A DNA stretch of 64,000 bases, taken from assembly GCA_963836005.1 (NCBI GenBank), contig CAWIHS010000002.1:372001-436000 (forward strand). Direction: 5' to 3'. The first letter of the stretch is position 1. Each line of letters opens with the position of its first letter. The position numbers and the translations under genes are program-made. Source of the stretch: CAWIHS01 sp963836005 (GTDB lineage: Bacteria; Pseudomonadota; Gammaproteobacteria; GRL18). The notes under the pieces were generated by a model that was given only the letters and a program-made list of their open reading frames with translations, was not told the origin of the DNA and did not search any database. Positions 1-9,093 of the stretch are shown here, piece after piece.

Positions 1-632
1 GCTAAAGGGGGCACTTCACCCTGTAAGCTGGCCGCTGTGGCATTGATCAACAGATCAAATTGTCGTCCGCTCAGTGACTCATAACCTCCTGTGTCTAGAT
101 TGCCCAAATCAGCAAAGTCATCTGCCAGTGACTGTGCAGTTGTAACGGTCCGATTGGCAATCGTCACAGCCGCTGGATGTTGATCCAGCAGCGGGCCCAG
201 AATACCCCTGGCGGCACCGCCGGCTCCCAGAATGAGTACTCGCTGTTGATTAAGAGGCCAGTGCAGATTCTGCATAATATCGTTAACCAGCCCTATCCCG
301 TCTGTATTATCACCCAGCACATTGCCATCATCCTGAAATACCAGGGTATTAACTGCACCGGCCCGTTGAGCACGTTCGGTGAGTTTATCGGCCAATTGAT
401 AGGCCTCCAGTTTGAAAGGTACAGTAACATTTAGCCCTTTGCCGCCATGTCCCTGAAAATGTCTGACGGCCTGAGCAAAACCGCCCAAATCAACCTGGAT
501 CGCGCTGTATTCAATATTTTGTCCGGTCTGCAGGGCAAAAGCCGTATGTATCTGCGGAGATTTACTGTGCTGGATCGGATTGCCCATTACTGCATATTTT
601 GCAGCTTTGTCAAAATCAAACATATTTGCCAT
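1..632 (-). CDS. aroE: Shikimate dehydrogenase, C-terminus cut by window edge
   Basis: Reduces 3-dehydroshikimate to shikimate with NADPH in the aromatic amino acid pathway. About 210 of the usual ~270 residues are present; the C-terminal part lies outside the window. Visible family motifs are NPIQHSKSPQIH near the N-terminus (substrate-binding serines), NVTVPFK with the catalytic lysine, GDNTDGIGL with the catalytic Asp, and the nucleotide-binding loop GAGGAARGI followed by NRT. The start is the ATG at 632 (M-A-N-M-F-D); an internal ATG at 623 is a possible alternative. It lies 6 bp after the small membrane protein gene and is probably cotranscribed with hemB. Confidence 0.93.
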   Translation of the reverse strand, partial: MANMFDFDKAAKYAVMGNPIQHSKSPQIHTAFALQTGQNIEYSAIQVDLGGFAQAVRHFQGHGGKGLNVTVPFKLEAYQLADKLTERAQRAGAVNTLVFQDDGNVLGDNTDGIGLVNDIMQNLHWPLNQQRVLILGAGGAARGILGPLLDQHPAAVTIANRTVTTAQSLADDFADLGNLDTGGYESLSGRQFDLLINATAASLQGEVPPL

Positions 633-638
633 AAACGT

Positions 639-935
639 TTATCCGTTGGCCTGAGCAGTGTGAAGATATTGCTGCTGTTGCTCAGCTTTTTGTTCAGCTT
701 TAAGCAAAGCTTTTCTTTTAATCGCCTGCTTATTTTTGCGCCGTAATAACAAAGTAATGAACAAGAGCAATAATAAAGCCGCTACGACCAGAGCTATATT
801 TTGCTGAATATTCTCAACCAGAACCATCAGATAGAATGTCCCCGCTACTCCCATCACCCCGGCCAGAAACATAACCAGTATGGCCAGAGGCAGAAAAATG
901 ATCAGAAAATACAGCACCGCCAGTATCATACGCAT
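639..935 (-). CDS. Small two-helix membrane protein, unknown function
   Basis: A 98-residue protein with two hydrophobic segments (about residues 4-27 and 46-64), followed by a basic, Lys/Gln/Ala-rich tail that probably lies in the cytoplasm. I do not recognise the family. It sits between hemB (16 bp upstream) and aroE (6 bp downstream) on the same strand, so it is likely an operon member. No catalytic motif is visible. Confidence 0.7.
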   Translation of the reverse strand: MRMILAVLYFLIIFLPLAILVMFLAGVMGVAGTFYLMVLVENIQQNIALVVAALLLLLFITLLLRRKNKQAIKRKALLKAEQKAEQQQQYLHTAQANG

Positions 936-951
936 GTTTTTTTACCTGATT

Positions 952-1959
952 TTAATTATTGTGATTTAACCATTGAGCGGCCTGTTTGGCAAAATAGGTC
1001 AGAATTCCATCAGCGCCTGCACGTTTAAAACACAGCAGGGATTCCATTATCACTTGCTGCTCGTCCAGCCAGCCGTTCTGAATAGCAGCCCTCAGCATGG
1101 CATATTCACCGCTGACCTGATAAGCATAAGTGGGTACCCCAAATTCTTCTTTGACTCTTCTGACAATATCAAGATAGGGCAGGCCCGGCTTAACCATCAC
1201 CATATCAGCGCCTTCTTCCAGATCCATCGCAACTTCCCACAGGGCCTCATCGCTATTGCCCGGATCCATCTGATAGGTACTTTTATCGGCTTTACCCAGA
1301 TTGGCGGCAGAACCCACAGCATCTCGGAAGGGGCCGTAGAAACTGGAGGCGTACTTGGCTGAATACGCCAGGATACGGGTATGGATAAAACCATGTTCTT
1401 CCAGTGCATCGCGAATTTCACCAATGCGACCATCCATCATATCCGAAGGTGCCACCACATCGGCCCCTGCTTCTGCATGAGACAATGCCTGGTTGATCAA
1501 AACGGCTACCGTTTCATCATTCAGTACATAGCCGCTGTCATCAATCAGACCATCCTGTCCATGGGATGTAAAAGGATCCAGAGCCACATCGGTGATCACT
1601 CCCAGCTCAGGACAGGCCTCTTTCAAAGCCCGCACCGCTCGCTGCGCTAAGCCATCCGGATTGTAGGCTTCGCAGGCATCATCGCTTTTTACTTCCGGAG
1701 GGGTTACCGGAAAAAGTGCAATCCCCGGTACGCCCAGTTGCAGCAATTCTTCAGCCTCATTTAATAATAAGTCAATACTTACCCGTTCTACTCCCGGCAT
1801 TGACGCAACCGCTTCACGCTGCCCTGTGCCTTCGAGTATAAACATAGGATAGATAAGATCGTCGACACTTAAACGGACTTCTCGCATCAGACGCCTGGAG
1901 AAATCATCACGGCGCATGCGCCGTTTGCGAGTAAAAGGATAGACGGTAGAACTATTCAA
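952..1959 (-). CDS. hemB: Delta-aminolevulinic acid dehydratase (porphobilinogen synthase)
   Basis: Condenses two 5-aminolevulinate molecules to porphobilinogen in haem synthesis. The active-site lysines are in AYSAKYASSFYGPFRDA and MVMVKPGLPYLD. The metal-binding stretch reads DVALDPFTSHGQDG: aspartates replace the three zinc cysteines of the E. coli enzyme, which is the magnesium-type version known from Pseudomonas. The frame opens further upstream to a TTG at 1974, but a good ribosome site (CAGGAG) sits about 8 bases before the TTG at 1959, and starting there matches the Pseudomonas N-terminus, so I chose TTG 1959. First gene of a probable hemB-orf98-aroE operon. Confidence 0.94.
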   Translation of the reverse strand: MNSSTVYPFTRKRRMRRDDFSRRLMREVRLSVDDLIYPMFILEGTGQREAVASMPGVERVSIDLLLNEAEELLQLGVPGIALFPVTPPEVKSDDACEAYNPDGLAQRAVRALKEACPELGVITDVALDPFTSHGQDGLIDDSGYVLNDETVAVLINQALSHAEAGADVVAPSDMMDGRIGEIRDALEEHGFIHTRILAYSAKYASSFYGPFRDAVGSAANLGKADKSTYQMDPGNSDEALWEVAMDLEEGADMVMVKPGLPYLDIVRRVKEEFGVPTYAYQVSGEYAMLRAAIQNGWLDEQQVIMESLLCFKRAGADGILTYFAKQAAQWLNHNN

Positions 1960-2040
1960 TTTTTTCTCCTGCAATCAATGAATATGATTAAAGTTTCAGT
2001 TGTCAGCATTTCAGTTCTCAAACGGGAATTGATGAATATC

Positions 2041-2163
2041 TCTACTCAGTGTATTTATCAGATCGTGCTTGCTGTCAGTTACATAGCCCAGAAGACACTG
2101 AAAATTCATCCCTGCAGGTCAGACACTCAGTGCAATATTGCAGATAAACTTCTAAGTAGTTAC
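2041..2163. repeat. Decayed copy of the window's MITE family
   Basis: The left end reads CTACTCAGTGTATTTATCAG and continues with AGATCGTGCTTGCTGTCAG. This matches the end of the better copy at 39703-39913 read in reverse (AGATCGTGCTCGCTGTCAG). The right end is AAGTAGTTAC. The middle is diverged. It fills the hemB-trhP intergenic region. Confidence 0.55.
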
Positions 2164-2170
2164 TAATTGT

Positions 2171-3532
2171 TCACAAATTTCGTGCAATCAGGCTCATTTT
2201 GTCGGCACCACAGGGTAATGGGATCCATACGATATGTCCACTGCCGGGCGCTACCTGCATTGCTTCACCTTGCTGATTTTCAATGTTGTGCAGTAAAAAC
2301 GCCTGATTACCTTCAGGTAAAATTAATTCCAGAGTATCTCCCAGTGAAAAGCGATTTTTCACATCAACCAGCGCACACTTTTTTTCACTATCATATTCTA
2401 TCACTTCGGCAACAAATTGCTGGGTTTTACTGCGCGAATGATTGTCCATATAGTTCTGATATTCCTGCGTATGGTGCCGCTCATAAAAGCCGTCGGTATA
2501 TCCCCGATTTGCCAGGCTGTTCAAATCAGCATACAACTCCATGTCCAGTGATTCTCCACGGTACAGGGTATCAATAGCACGACGATAAACTTGCGCAGTA
2601 CGTGCGACATAATAATGGGATTTTGTCCGTCCTTCGACTTTCAGTGAATCGACACCGATTTTCATTAATCGCTCCACATGTTCGAGCGCTCTCAAATCAC
2701 GAGAATTCATAATGTAGGTGCCGTTTTCATCTTCATAGACCGGCATATGTTCACCCGGACGTTCTTTTTCCTCAATCAAATAGACTTTATCTGCCGCCGG
2801 ATGCCTTTCAAGTTTGCTATCATCCGGAAAAGCCTCAGGATTGTGCATAACAGCAAAGGGATCAAAATCAATTTTTTGCGTTAGCGGCGCAACATCACCG
2901 GTAATATCTTCGTGGGTATCATGCACCTTGTATTCCCAACGACAGGCATTAGTACAGGTACCCTGGTTAGGATCCCTGTGGTTAAAATAGCCTGATAACA
3001 GGCAACGGCCAGAATAAGCAATACATAAAGCCCCATGGACAAAAACTTCCAGCTCAATATCGGGACATTCCTGGCGGATTTCTTCAATCTCATCCAGTGA
3101 CAGCTCCCTCGAGAGTATAATTCTTTCCACACCGACTGACTGCCAGAACTTTACTGCGGCATAATTAACGGTATTCGCCTGCACAGACAGATGGATGGGC
3201 ATATCAGGCCAGCGCTCCCTGACCATCATGATCAAACCGGGATCTGCCATGATCAGCGCATCCGGCTTTAATTTAATAACGGGTTCTACATCCTTGAGAT
3301 AGGTCTTGACCTTGGAGTTATGTGGAATAACGTTTGATGCCAGAAAAAATTTTTTTTCCTGCTGGTGTGCTTCTTCAATACCCACGGCCAGATTGTCATA
3401 ATCAAAATCATTATTACGCGCACGGAGACTGTAGCGCGGCTGCCCGGCATATACAGCATCAGCACCATAGGCATAGGCATAACGCATATTTTTAATAGTC
3501 CCGGCAGGAAGTAATAATTCAGGTTTTTTCAT
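2171..3532 (-). CDS. trhP: U32 peptidase-family protein, TrhP (YegQ)-like tRNA hydroxylation protein
   Basis: U32-family protein of about 453 residues, the size of E. coli TrhP/YegQ, which takes part in 5-hydroxyuridine formation at tRNA position 34. It begins with MKKPELLLPAGTIKNMRYA. The U32 cysteine signature is seen in GRCLLSGYFNHRDPNQG followed by TCTNACRWEY; these cysteines are thought to bind an iron-sulfur cluster. The frame opens at a TTG at 3547, but the ATG at 3532 gives the standard family N-terminus. TrhP rather than the related RlhA is inferred from length and from the GRCLLSGYFN signature. Confidence 0.85.
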   Translation of the reverse strand: MKKPELLLPAGTIKNMRYAYAYGADAVYAGQPRYSLRARNNDFDYDNLAVGIEEAHQQEKKFFLASNVIPHNSKVKTYLKDVEPVIKLKPDALIMADPGLIMMVRERWPDMPIHLSVQANTVNYAAVKFWQSVGVERIILSRELSLDEIEEIRQECPDIELEVFVHGALCIAYSGRCLLSGYFNHRDPNQGTCTNACRWEYKVHDTHEDITGDVAPLTQKIDFDPFAVMHNPEAFPDDSKLERHPAADKVYLIEEKERPGEHMPVYEDENGTYIMNSRDLRALEHVERLMKIGVDSLKVEGRTKSHYYVARTAQVYRRAIDTLYRGESLDMELYADLNSLANRGYTDGFYERHHTQEYQNYMDNHSRSKTQQFVAEVIEYDSEKKCALVDVKNRFSLGDTLELILPEGNQAFLLHNIENQQGEAMQVAPGSGHIVWIPLPCGADKMSLIARNL

Positions 3533-3791
3533 ACTTTTAATCGACAACCATGTAGTGTTATTTACCCGTTCATATCAAATAGTATTGTAGCAACTTAGCG
3601 CCTCTATGTTATTACAGCGAAGAGCAGCCAGCTGTTATTTTGCGAAGTAAATCACAATTATAACCTTTTTACTTGTTTATATGGCTCATTTGCTTGAAAA
3701 TAAGCAAGCTTAAACCAAATTATTCCATATAATAGTGGATAAGTACGCGTCTATGATTGTCATAACCTAAAAGTACTTTTAAACTTAAACT

Positions 3792-4523
3792 ATGAAGATA
3801 AGCAAAATGAGCAATGACTCAAAAGGTTTTCGAAGCGGTAAATTTTCATCACTGCTTAACCGTGTATTAGCTGGTGTTTTATTGTCATTCCTGCTGCCTG
3901 TTTTTGTGTACGCTCAATCAGTGGCTGAAGAACCACAGCTGGTTATGGAAGAAACCAACAGACGTCTGGTCAGGGCTTTTATAGACAATTCCGAGGCGAT
4001 TCGCAAGGATCCGCAGATTGCTAATCAGCTGATCAATCAACACCTTTTACCGAAAATTAACTTTGAGTTAATGTCCCGCTATGTGCTGGGAAAAAACTGG
4101 AAAAAAGCCACGCCTGCCCAACAGCAGGAATTTATTATCCAGTTCCGTGAACTGCTGATAAAGTTTTATTCCAGGTCACTGCTGCAGTACCTTGAAAGCA
4201 ATGATGTAAATGAAAAGACCATTACATTTAAACCTTTCCGCAGCAGCAAGCAGAACAGTCAATATGCCACCGTTCGCTCCCTGGTACATCCTCCCGAAGG
4301 CGGCGCGCCGGTGCAGGTCAATTATGATCTTTACCAAAGCAAAAATACAGGTCTATGGCAGGTCTATGATGTCACCATTGAAGGTATCAGCATGGTCGCC
4401 AACTACCGCACTTCATTTAATGATACCATCGCTAAAAACGGAATGGATGGTCTCATTAAGGAATTAAAAGACAAAGTTAAAAGCCTGGATCACTCTGATC
4501 ACATGGTTGATAAAAAAGCCTAA
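3792..4523 (+). CDS. MlaC/Ttg2D-like phospholipid-binding periplasmic protein
   Basis: 243 residues: a basic N-terminus, a signal peptide (hydrophobic core about 22-40, cleavage near VYAQS), then an MlaC-family domain with the typical runs FELMSRYVLGKNWKKAT, YDLYQSKNTGLWQVYDV and GISMVANYRTSF. MlaC carries phospholipids between outer- and inner-membrane Mla complexes. The other Mla genes (mlaA, B, D, E, F) are not adjacent, so this is an orphan copy or a paralogue. Its 3' end converges on ntrC with only 8 bp between stops. Its long pre-signal segment suggests that an internal ATG (MSNDS or later) could also be the start. Confidence 0.85.
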   Translation: MKISKMSNDSKGFRSGKFSSLLNRVLAGVLLSFLLPVFVYAQSVAEEPQLVMEETNRRLVRAFIDNSEAIRKDPQIANQLINQHLLPKINFELMSRYVLGKNWKKATPAQQQEFIIQFRELLIKFYSRSLLQYLESNDVNEKTITFKPFRSSKQNSQYATVRSLVHPPEGGAPVQVNYDLYQSKNTGLWQVYDVTIEGISMVANYRTSFNDTIAKNGMDGLIKELKDKVKSLDHSDHMVDKKA

Positions 4524-4531
4524 CAAAATAG

Positions 4532-5938
4532 TTACAATTCGGCCATTCCCAGCTCCTTGATTTTTCTGGTCAAAGTATTTCTTCCCCAGCCCAGTAATCT
4601 TGCTGCGTCCTGTTTACGACCACCGGTGTGTTTGAGCGCCATTTCTATAAGAATTTTTTCCATGTCAGGTATCAGTGTCGCGAGAACATTTTCTTTACCG
4701 GAAGACAATTGACTATCCAGCCATTTTTTTAATGCAGATTCCCAATTGATAGTAATGGATTCATCCCTTCGGCTTTCCTGAATCTCCGGCGGCATATCTT
4801 CGATATGGATGACCTGGGCAGGGGACATAACCGTCAACCAGCGACAGACATTTTCCAGTTGACGAACATTGCCAGGCCAGGGCTGTCTGCTAAGAAAAGC
4901 CGCACTTGCCCCGTCCAGTGACTTTACTTCAACATTCAACTCCCTGGCTGCCTGAAGCAGAAAGTGGTTGGCCAGCAATGGAATATCTTCATGCCGTTCT
5001 GCTAGCGATGGGATGTGGATTCTAATCACATTAAGGCGATGAAACAGATCTTCACGAAACATATTTTTACGCACCAGTTTTTCGAGATTCTGATGCGTGG
5101 CTGCGATTATGCGAACATCCACCTTAATAGACGAATGGCCCCCTACACGGTAAAATTCACCATCAGCCAGCACTCTCAGCAAACGGGTTTGCAGCTCCGC
5201 CGGCATATCACCGATTTCGTCCAGAAACAGGGTTCCTCCATCAGCCTGCTCAAACCTTCCGCTGCGCTGTGACTGAGCCCCGGTGAAGGCACCCCGTTCA
5301 TGACCAAATAATTCTGACTCCAGCAAATCTTTTGGAATAGCTGCGGTGTTTAACGCAATAAACGGCTTATCAGCTCTCGGGCTGTGACGATGCAGTGCTT
5401 TAGCGACCAGTTCCTTACCGGTGCCCGATTCGCCGTTGATCATAACCGTTATATTTGAGCGTGACAGTCGACCTATAGCCCGGAACACCTCCTGCATGGA
5501 GGGCGCTTCACCAATGATTTCCGGTGTATCCGCAGGTTTATCTGCTTGCTTATGCGCTTGCCGGGATCCTCTAAGCGACAAAGCCCGGTGTACCAGTTCA
5601 ACGGCTTCATCAACATCAAATGGCTTGGGTAAATATTCAAAAGCACCGCCTTCATAAGCAGAAACAGCACTATCCAGATCCGAGTGCGCGGTCATGATGA
5701 TCACCGGAATCTGTTTGTGATCATTTTTTAATTTTTCCAATAAAGCAAAACCATCCATACCCGGCATTCTGATATCACTGACTATCGTATCGGGTTTTTG
5801 CTTATTCAGAGCTTTGAAGACCGGTTCTGCACTTTCAAAGGTTTGCACAGCAAAACCGGCCTGTTTAAATGCCTTTTCCAATACCCAGCGGATAGACCGA
5901 TCATCATCTATAACCCAAATTAAGTTCTCTATACTCAT
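4532..5938 (-). CDS. glnG: Nitrogen regulation response regulator NtrC
   Basis: 468-residue sigma-54 activator of nitrogen-assimilation genes. Domains in order: receiver (phospho-acceptor in DTIVSDIRMPGMDG, about residue 55), AAA+ sigma-54 interaction domain (Walker A GESGTGKE; sigma-54 contact loop GAFTGA; Walker B GGTLFLDEIGD), and a Fis-type helix-turn-helix at the end (GGRKQDAARLLGWGRNTL). Full length and intact. It follows its kinase ntrB by 84 bp, and its likely targets, glnA and ntrB, lie next to it with matching binding sites. Confidence 0.97.
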   Translation of the reverse strand: MSIENLIWVIDDDRSIRWVLEKAFKQAGFAVQTFESAEPVFKALNKQKPDTIVSDIRMPGMDGFALLEKLKNDHKQIPVIIMTAHSDLDSAVSAYEGGAFEYLPKPFDVDEAVELVHRALSLRGSRQAHKQADKPADTPEIIGEAPSMQEVFRAIGRLSRSNITVMINGESGTGKELVAKALHRHSPRADKPFIALNTAAIPKDLLESELFGHERGAFTGAQSQRSGRFEQADGGTLFLDEIGDMPAELQTRLLRVLADGEFYRVGGHSSIKVDVRIIAATHQNLEKLVRKNMFREDLFHRLNVIRIHIPSLAERHEDIPLLANHFLLQAARELNVEVKSLDGASAAFLSRQPWPGNVRQLENVCRWLTVMSPAQVIHIEDMPPEIQESRRDESITINWESALKKWLDSQLSSGKENVLATLIPDMEKILIEMALKHTGGRKQDAARLLGWGRNTLTRKIKELGMAEL

Positions 5939-6022
5939 TTATTCGTTCCATAAAAATTGTTTTGGTTGTTTCTCAAGCTAGCCCGGCCAAGACATTCAAA
6001 ACTGCAAATACATTGCATATTG

Positions 6023-7132
6023 CTATTCATCCACCGGAAGTAAAAGGCTGAATGTTGTTTTGCCTGGCCTGCTATGAGATTCAATCAGACCGCCATTCTG
6101 TTTCACCAGTGCTTGTGCAATAGAGAGTCCTAAACCAGTGCCTTCAGCCCGACCAGTTATCAGGGGCATAAAAATTCTGGATTTCATATCTTCTGAAATA
6201 CCCGGACCATTATCGATAATATCCATACGTGCCACCAGCTTATGACGGCAGGGACCAATATTAAAGCGCCTTAACACTCGAGTTTTGATGATGATCAATT
6301 TGTCCTCATCCCTAGCTTCAGAATAGTCAGACAAAGCCTGTGCAGCATTTTTTACTATATTCAGCACAGCCTGTATCAGGTGCTCAGGATCAATATTAAT
6401 TTCAGGGATACTGGGGTCGTAATCAAACTTTATTTTGATCGCTGATTTATCCGCCTTGAGCAGACTGCGTACCCTTTCAGTCACAGAGTGAATATTAACT
6501 CTGGTTTTGTTTGGTAAGGAATGCGGGCCCAACATTCGGTCCACCAATTTTTTTAAACGATCGGCCTCTTCAATGATCACCCGGGTATATTCTTTTAAAT
6601 CGTCATTCTTAAATTCACGTTCCAGTAATTGTGCAGCGCCTCGTATACCGCCCAAAGGGTTCTTAACTTCATGCGCCATACCTTTTAGCAGGGCCTGTAC
6701 CGTTTCATGCTGATCGAGTAAATTATCTTCATTTGAAATCTGCAAATGCCTGTCAAGTTGAGTCAGTTCGAGCAGTAATTCAGTATTTTCATGATCACTT
6801 CTAATAGGTGTTACCGTAAAATCAACGTATTTTTGCTTCTGCTTGACCTGGATTTGATGCTCACGCCGGGTAAAAGGATGATTACTTTTAACACTGGCCT
6901 GCATTTCTTCAAAAGACTCACTATCACTCATCAAGATGGCTACAGGCAAACCCTGGATTTTGCTTTGGCTGATACTGAACATCATTTCTGCTGACGGGTT
7001 CATACAGCGAACATTGAGCTTTTCATCCAGTAAGATAACGGCTGTATTCAAGTTATCCAGAATTTTTTCTGCCAACGCTGTGTTCAGCTGGACTTTTTCA
7101 AGTTTAGTGGTACTGGCGCCTTTATTAACCAT
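6023..7132 (-). CDS. glnL: Nitrogen regulation sensor histidine kinase NtrB
   Basis: 369-residue cytoplasmic kinase with no membrane segment. An N-terminal PAS domain (VILLDEKLNVRCMNPSAEMM) is followed by the HisKA phospho-acceptor H in GMAHEVKNPLGGIRGAA and an ATP-binding domain with IDNGPGIS and GTGLGLSIAQALV. It phosphorylates or dephosphorylates NtrC under PII control. It is separated from glnA by a terminator and an NtrC palindrome, so ntrBC probably has its own promoter. Confidence 0.96.
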   Translation of the reverse strand: MVNKGASTTKLEKVQLNTALAEKILDNLNTAVILLDEKLNVRCMNPSAEMMFSISQSKIQGLPVAILMSDSESFEEMQASVKSNHPFTRREHQIQVKQKQKYVDFTVTPIRSDHENTELLLELTQLDRHLQISNEDNLLDQHETVQALLKGMAHEVKNPLGGIRGAAQLLEREFKNDDLKEYTRVIIEEADRLKKLVDRMLGPHSLPNKTRVNIHSVTERVRSLLKADKSAIKIKFDYDPSIPEINIDPEHLIQAVLNIVKNAAQALSDYSEARDEDKLIIIKTRVLRRFNIGPCRHKLVARMDIIDNGPGISEDMKSRIFMPLITGRAEGTGLGLSIAQALVKQNGGLIESHSRPGKTTFSLLLPVDE

Positions 7133-7184
7133 GCACTCTCCTGATGCTTCCTAAGCATTGATTACATATCTAACATATACATTA

Positions 7185-7200
7185 AGCAAAAAACAAACCA
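7185..7200 (-). promoter_or_regulatory. Possible sigma-54 promoter upstream of ntrB
   Basis: On the minus strand the segment reads TGGTTTGTTTTTTGCT. It has the GG-N10-GC spacing of sigma-54 promoters, but the -24 element is a poor match (TGGTTT, not TGGCAC). It lies about 53 bp before the ntrB start and about 135 bp downstream of the NtrC palindrome at 7313-7329, a usual enhancer distance. Tentative. Confidence 0.35.
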
Positions 7201-7312
7201 GTTTTTAATATTGATGGAAAGATTATCCCTGAATCTATTTCATTGAATGTCAGGGACTTTATATCATGCTTAATAATAAAAATCTGTCCCAGTGAATATT
7301 AGACCGGCTTTG

Positions 7313-7329
7313 CGCACCAATATGGTGCG
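7313..7329. promoter_or_regulatory. NtrC-binding palindrome upstream of ntrBC
   Basis: The sequence CGCACCAATATGGTGCG consists of the half-sites GCACCA and TGGTGC separated by three A/T bases, as in the enterobacterial NtrC consensus (TGCACCA-W3-TGGTGCA). It lies 184 bp upstream of ntrB, in the position where E. coli has the autoregulatory site of glnL. Likely NtrC control of ntrBC, as activator or repressor. Confidence 0.75.
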
Positions 7330-7397
7330 ATTTATTGAAGCCTGCAGGCAAAGCTTCCGCGTCCTGCTCTCGCCCCTTGCCTACAATCCCTGTAGGC

Positions 7398-7431
7398 AAA
7401 AAAAAACGCCTCCCTGAGAGGAGACGTTTTT
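7398..7431 (-). terminator. Rho-independent terminator of glnA
   Basis: Read on the minus strand, a stem formed by ACGTCTCCTC and GAGGCGT (with one mismatch) is followed by an uninterrupted run of T. It starts 44 bp after the glnA stop. A-runs on the other side could make it work in both directions. Confidence 0.8.
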
Positions 7432-7474
7432 CATTAGCCTCGTTCAGTATATCGAACTGGCTTTGTAGTAAATT

Positions 7475-8878
7475 TTAACAACTATAGTACATATCAAACT
7501 CGACCGGATGAGTGGTCATGCGCAGGCGCGTGACTTCTTCCATTTTCAGTTCAACAAAAGCATCAATCATATCATCAGTAAAAACGCCACCAGTGGTGAG
7601 GAATTCACGATCCGCCTCAAGTGCTTCCAGTGCTTGATCCAGTGAACTGGCTACCGTCGGAATGGCCAAAGCTTCTTCTGCGGGCAGATCATACAAATCC
7701 TTGTCCATAGCTTCACCAGGATGGATCTTATTCTGGATACCATCAAGCCCTGCCATCAACATGGCCGAAAAAGCCAGATATGGGTTTGCAGTAGGATCCG
7801 GGAAACGTACTTCAACGCGACGACCTTTAGGGTTTACTTCATATGGAATACGAATTGAAGCAGAACGGTTACGTGCGGAATATGCCAGCATAACAGGCGC
7901 TTCAAAGCCGGGGACCAGGCGCTTGTAACTGTTGGTTGATGAATTAGTGAACGCATTCAACGCCCGCGCATGCTTGATAATACCACCGATATAATACAGT
8001 GCAAGTTCAGATAACCCGGCATAACCATCACCTGAAAACAGATTTTCACCGTCTTTGAAGATAGACTGGTGTACATGCATACCTGAACCGTTGTCTCCGA
8101 CTATCGGCTTAGGCATGAAAGTGGCTGTTTTACCATAAGCATGAGCAACATTATGAACCACATATTTAAGCTGCTGTACTTCATCTGATTTTTTGATAAG
8201 GGTGTTAAATCTGACACCTATCTCACACTGACCTGCTGTGGCAACTTCATGGTGATGAACCTCAACATCCTGTCCCACTTCTTCGAGGGTTAAGCACATT
8301 TGGGCACGGATGTCATGCAGAGAATCCACAGGAGGGACAGGAAAATAACCGCCCTTGACACCAGGGCGGTGCCCCATGTTACCATCCGCATAAATTTTTT
8401 CAGAGTTCCATTCTGATTCTTCAGAATCAACCTTCACAAAAGAACCGCTCATATCGGAACCCCAGCGGACATCATCAAGAATAAAGAATTCTGGTTCGGG
8501 CCCAAAATAGGCCTGATCACCGATACCAGTCGATCTCAAATGTTCGATGGCACGTTTAGCAACTGAACGAGGATCACGCTCATAACCCTGCATCGTTGTG
8601 GGCTCAACAATATCACAGGTAAGGATCAGGGTCGGCTCATCGGTAAATGGATCCAGGAAAGCGGTATCAGCATCAGGCATTAAAATCATGTCAGATTCAT
8701 TGATGCCTTTCCAGCCTGAAATAGAAGATCCATCGAACATTTTACCGTCTTCAAAAGTGCTGGCTTCAACAGTTCTCGCAGGCACACTCACGTGCTGTTC
8801 TTTGCCGTGAGTATCTGTAAAGCGAAAGTCCACAAACTTTACGCCATTTTCTTCGATCATTTTTAAAACATCTGACAT
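7475..8878 (-). CDS. glnA: Type I glutamine synthetase
   Basis: 467 residues, the typical length of GSI-beta. Makes glutamine from glutamate, ammonia and ATP. Motifs: FDGSSISGWKGINESDM (Asp-50 loop), PEPEFF-type metal site (FGPEPEFFI), KPIVGDNGSGMHVHQS (catalytic loop), NPYLAFSAMLMAG. The NLYDLP-like motif near residue 397 (DKDLYDLPAEEA) contains the tyrosine that is adenylylated in this class. The start ATG has a clear ribosome site (TTGGAGAC). Expression is probably driven by the sigma-54 promoter and NtrC sites just upstream. Confidence 0.98.
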   Translation of the reverse strand: MSDVLKMIEENGVKFVDFRFTDTHGKEQHVSVPARTVEASTFEDGKMFDGSSISGWKGINESDMILMPDADTAFLDPFTDEPTLILTCDIVEPTTMQGYERDPRSVAKRAIEHLRSTGIGDQAYFGPEPEFFILDDVRWGSDMSGSFVKVDSEESEWNSEKIYADGNMGHRPGVKGGYFPVPPVDSLHDIRAQMCLTLEEVGQDVEVHHHEVATAGQCEIGVRFNTLIKKSDEVQQLKYVVHNVAHAYGKTATFMPKPIVGDNGSGMHVHQSIFKDGENLFSGDGYAGLSELALYYIGGIIKHARALNAFTNSSTNSYKRLVPGFEAPVMLAYSARNRSASIRIPYEVNPKGRRVEVRFPDPTANPYLAFSAMLMAGLDGIQNKIHPGEAMDKDLYDLPAEEALAIPTVASSLDQALEALEADREFLTTGGVFTDDMIDAFVELKMEEVTRLRMTTHPVEFDMYYSC

Positions 8879-8983
8879 TTTTTGTCTCCAACAAAATAAA
8901 AGTTAATTTTTTAACCGAATAATTTTAGTATTAATGATTGCTTCGGTGTAAAAAATTTCTCTAAGTTAATGTGCATTATTGAT

Positions 8984-8999
8984 AGCATAAATAATGCCA
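8984..8999 (-). promoter_or_regulatory. Sigma-54 promoter of glnA
   Basis: The minus strand reads TGGCATTATTTATGCT, with the obligatory GG-N10-GC spacing and a good -24 element (TGGCA). Transcription would start near 8973, giving a leader of about 95 bases before glnA. This corresponds to glnAp2 of enteric bacteria. Confidence 0.75.
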
Positions 9000-9062
9000 T
9001 ACTCATATTAGCTATATTAATCAACCAGTTAATATATATCACATCATTGAGAGGTCAAACAA

Positions 9063-9079
9063 AGCACCATAATAGATCA
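9063..9079. promoter_or_regulatory. Weaker NtrC-like site upstream of glnA
   Basis: AGCACCATAATAGATCA has one good half-site (GCACCA) and a poor second half. Its centre is about 98 bp upstream of the predicted glnA start point and 31 bp (about three helical turns) from the stronger site, like the paired enhancer sites of E. coli glnA. Confidence 0.5.
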
Positions 9080-9093
9080 AATAGAAAAACTCA

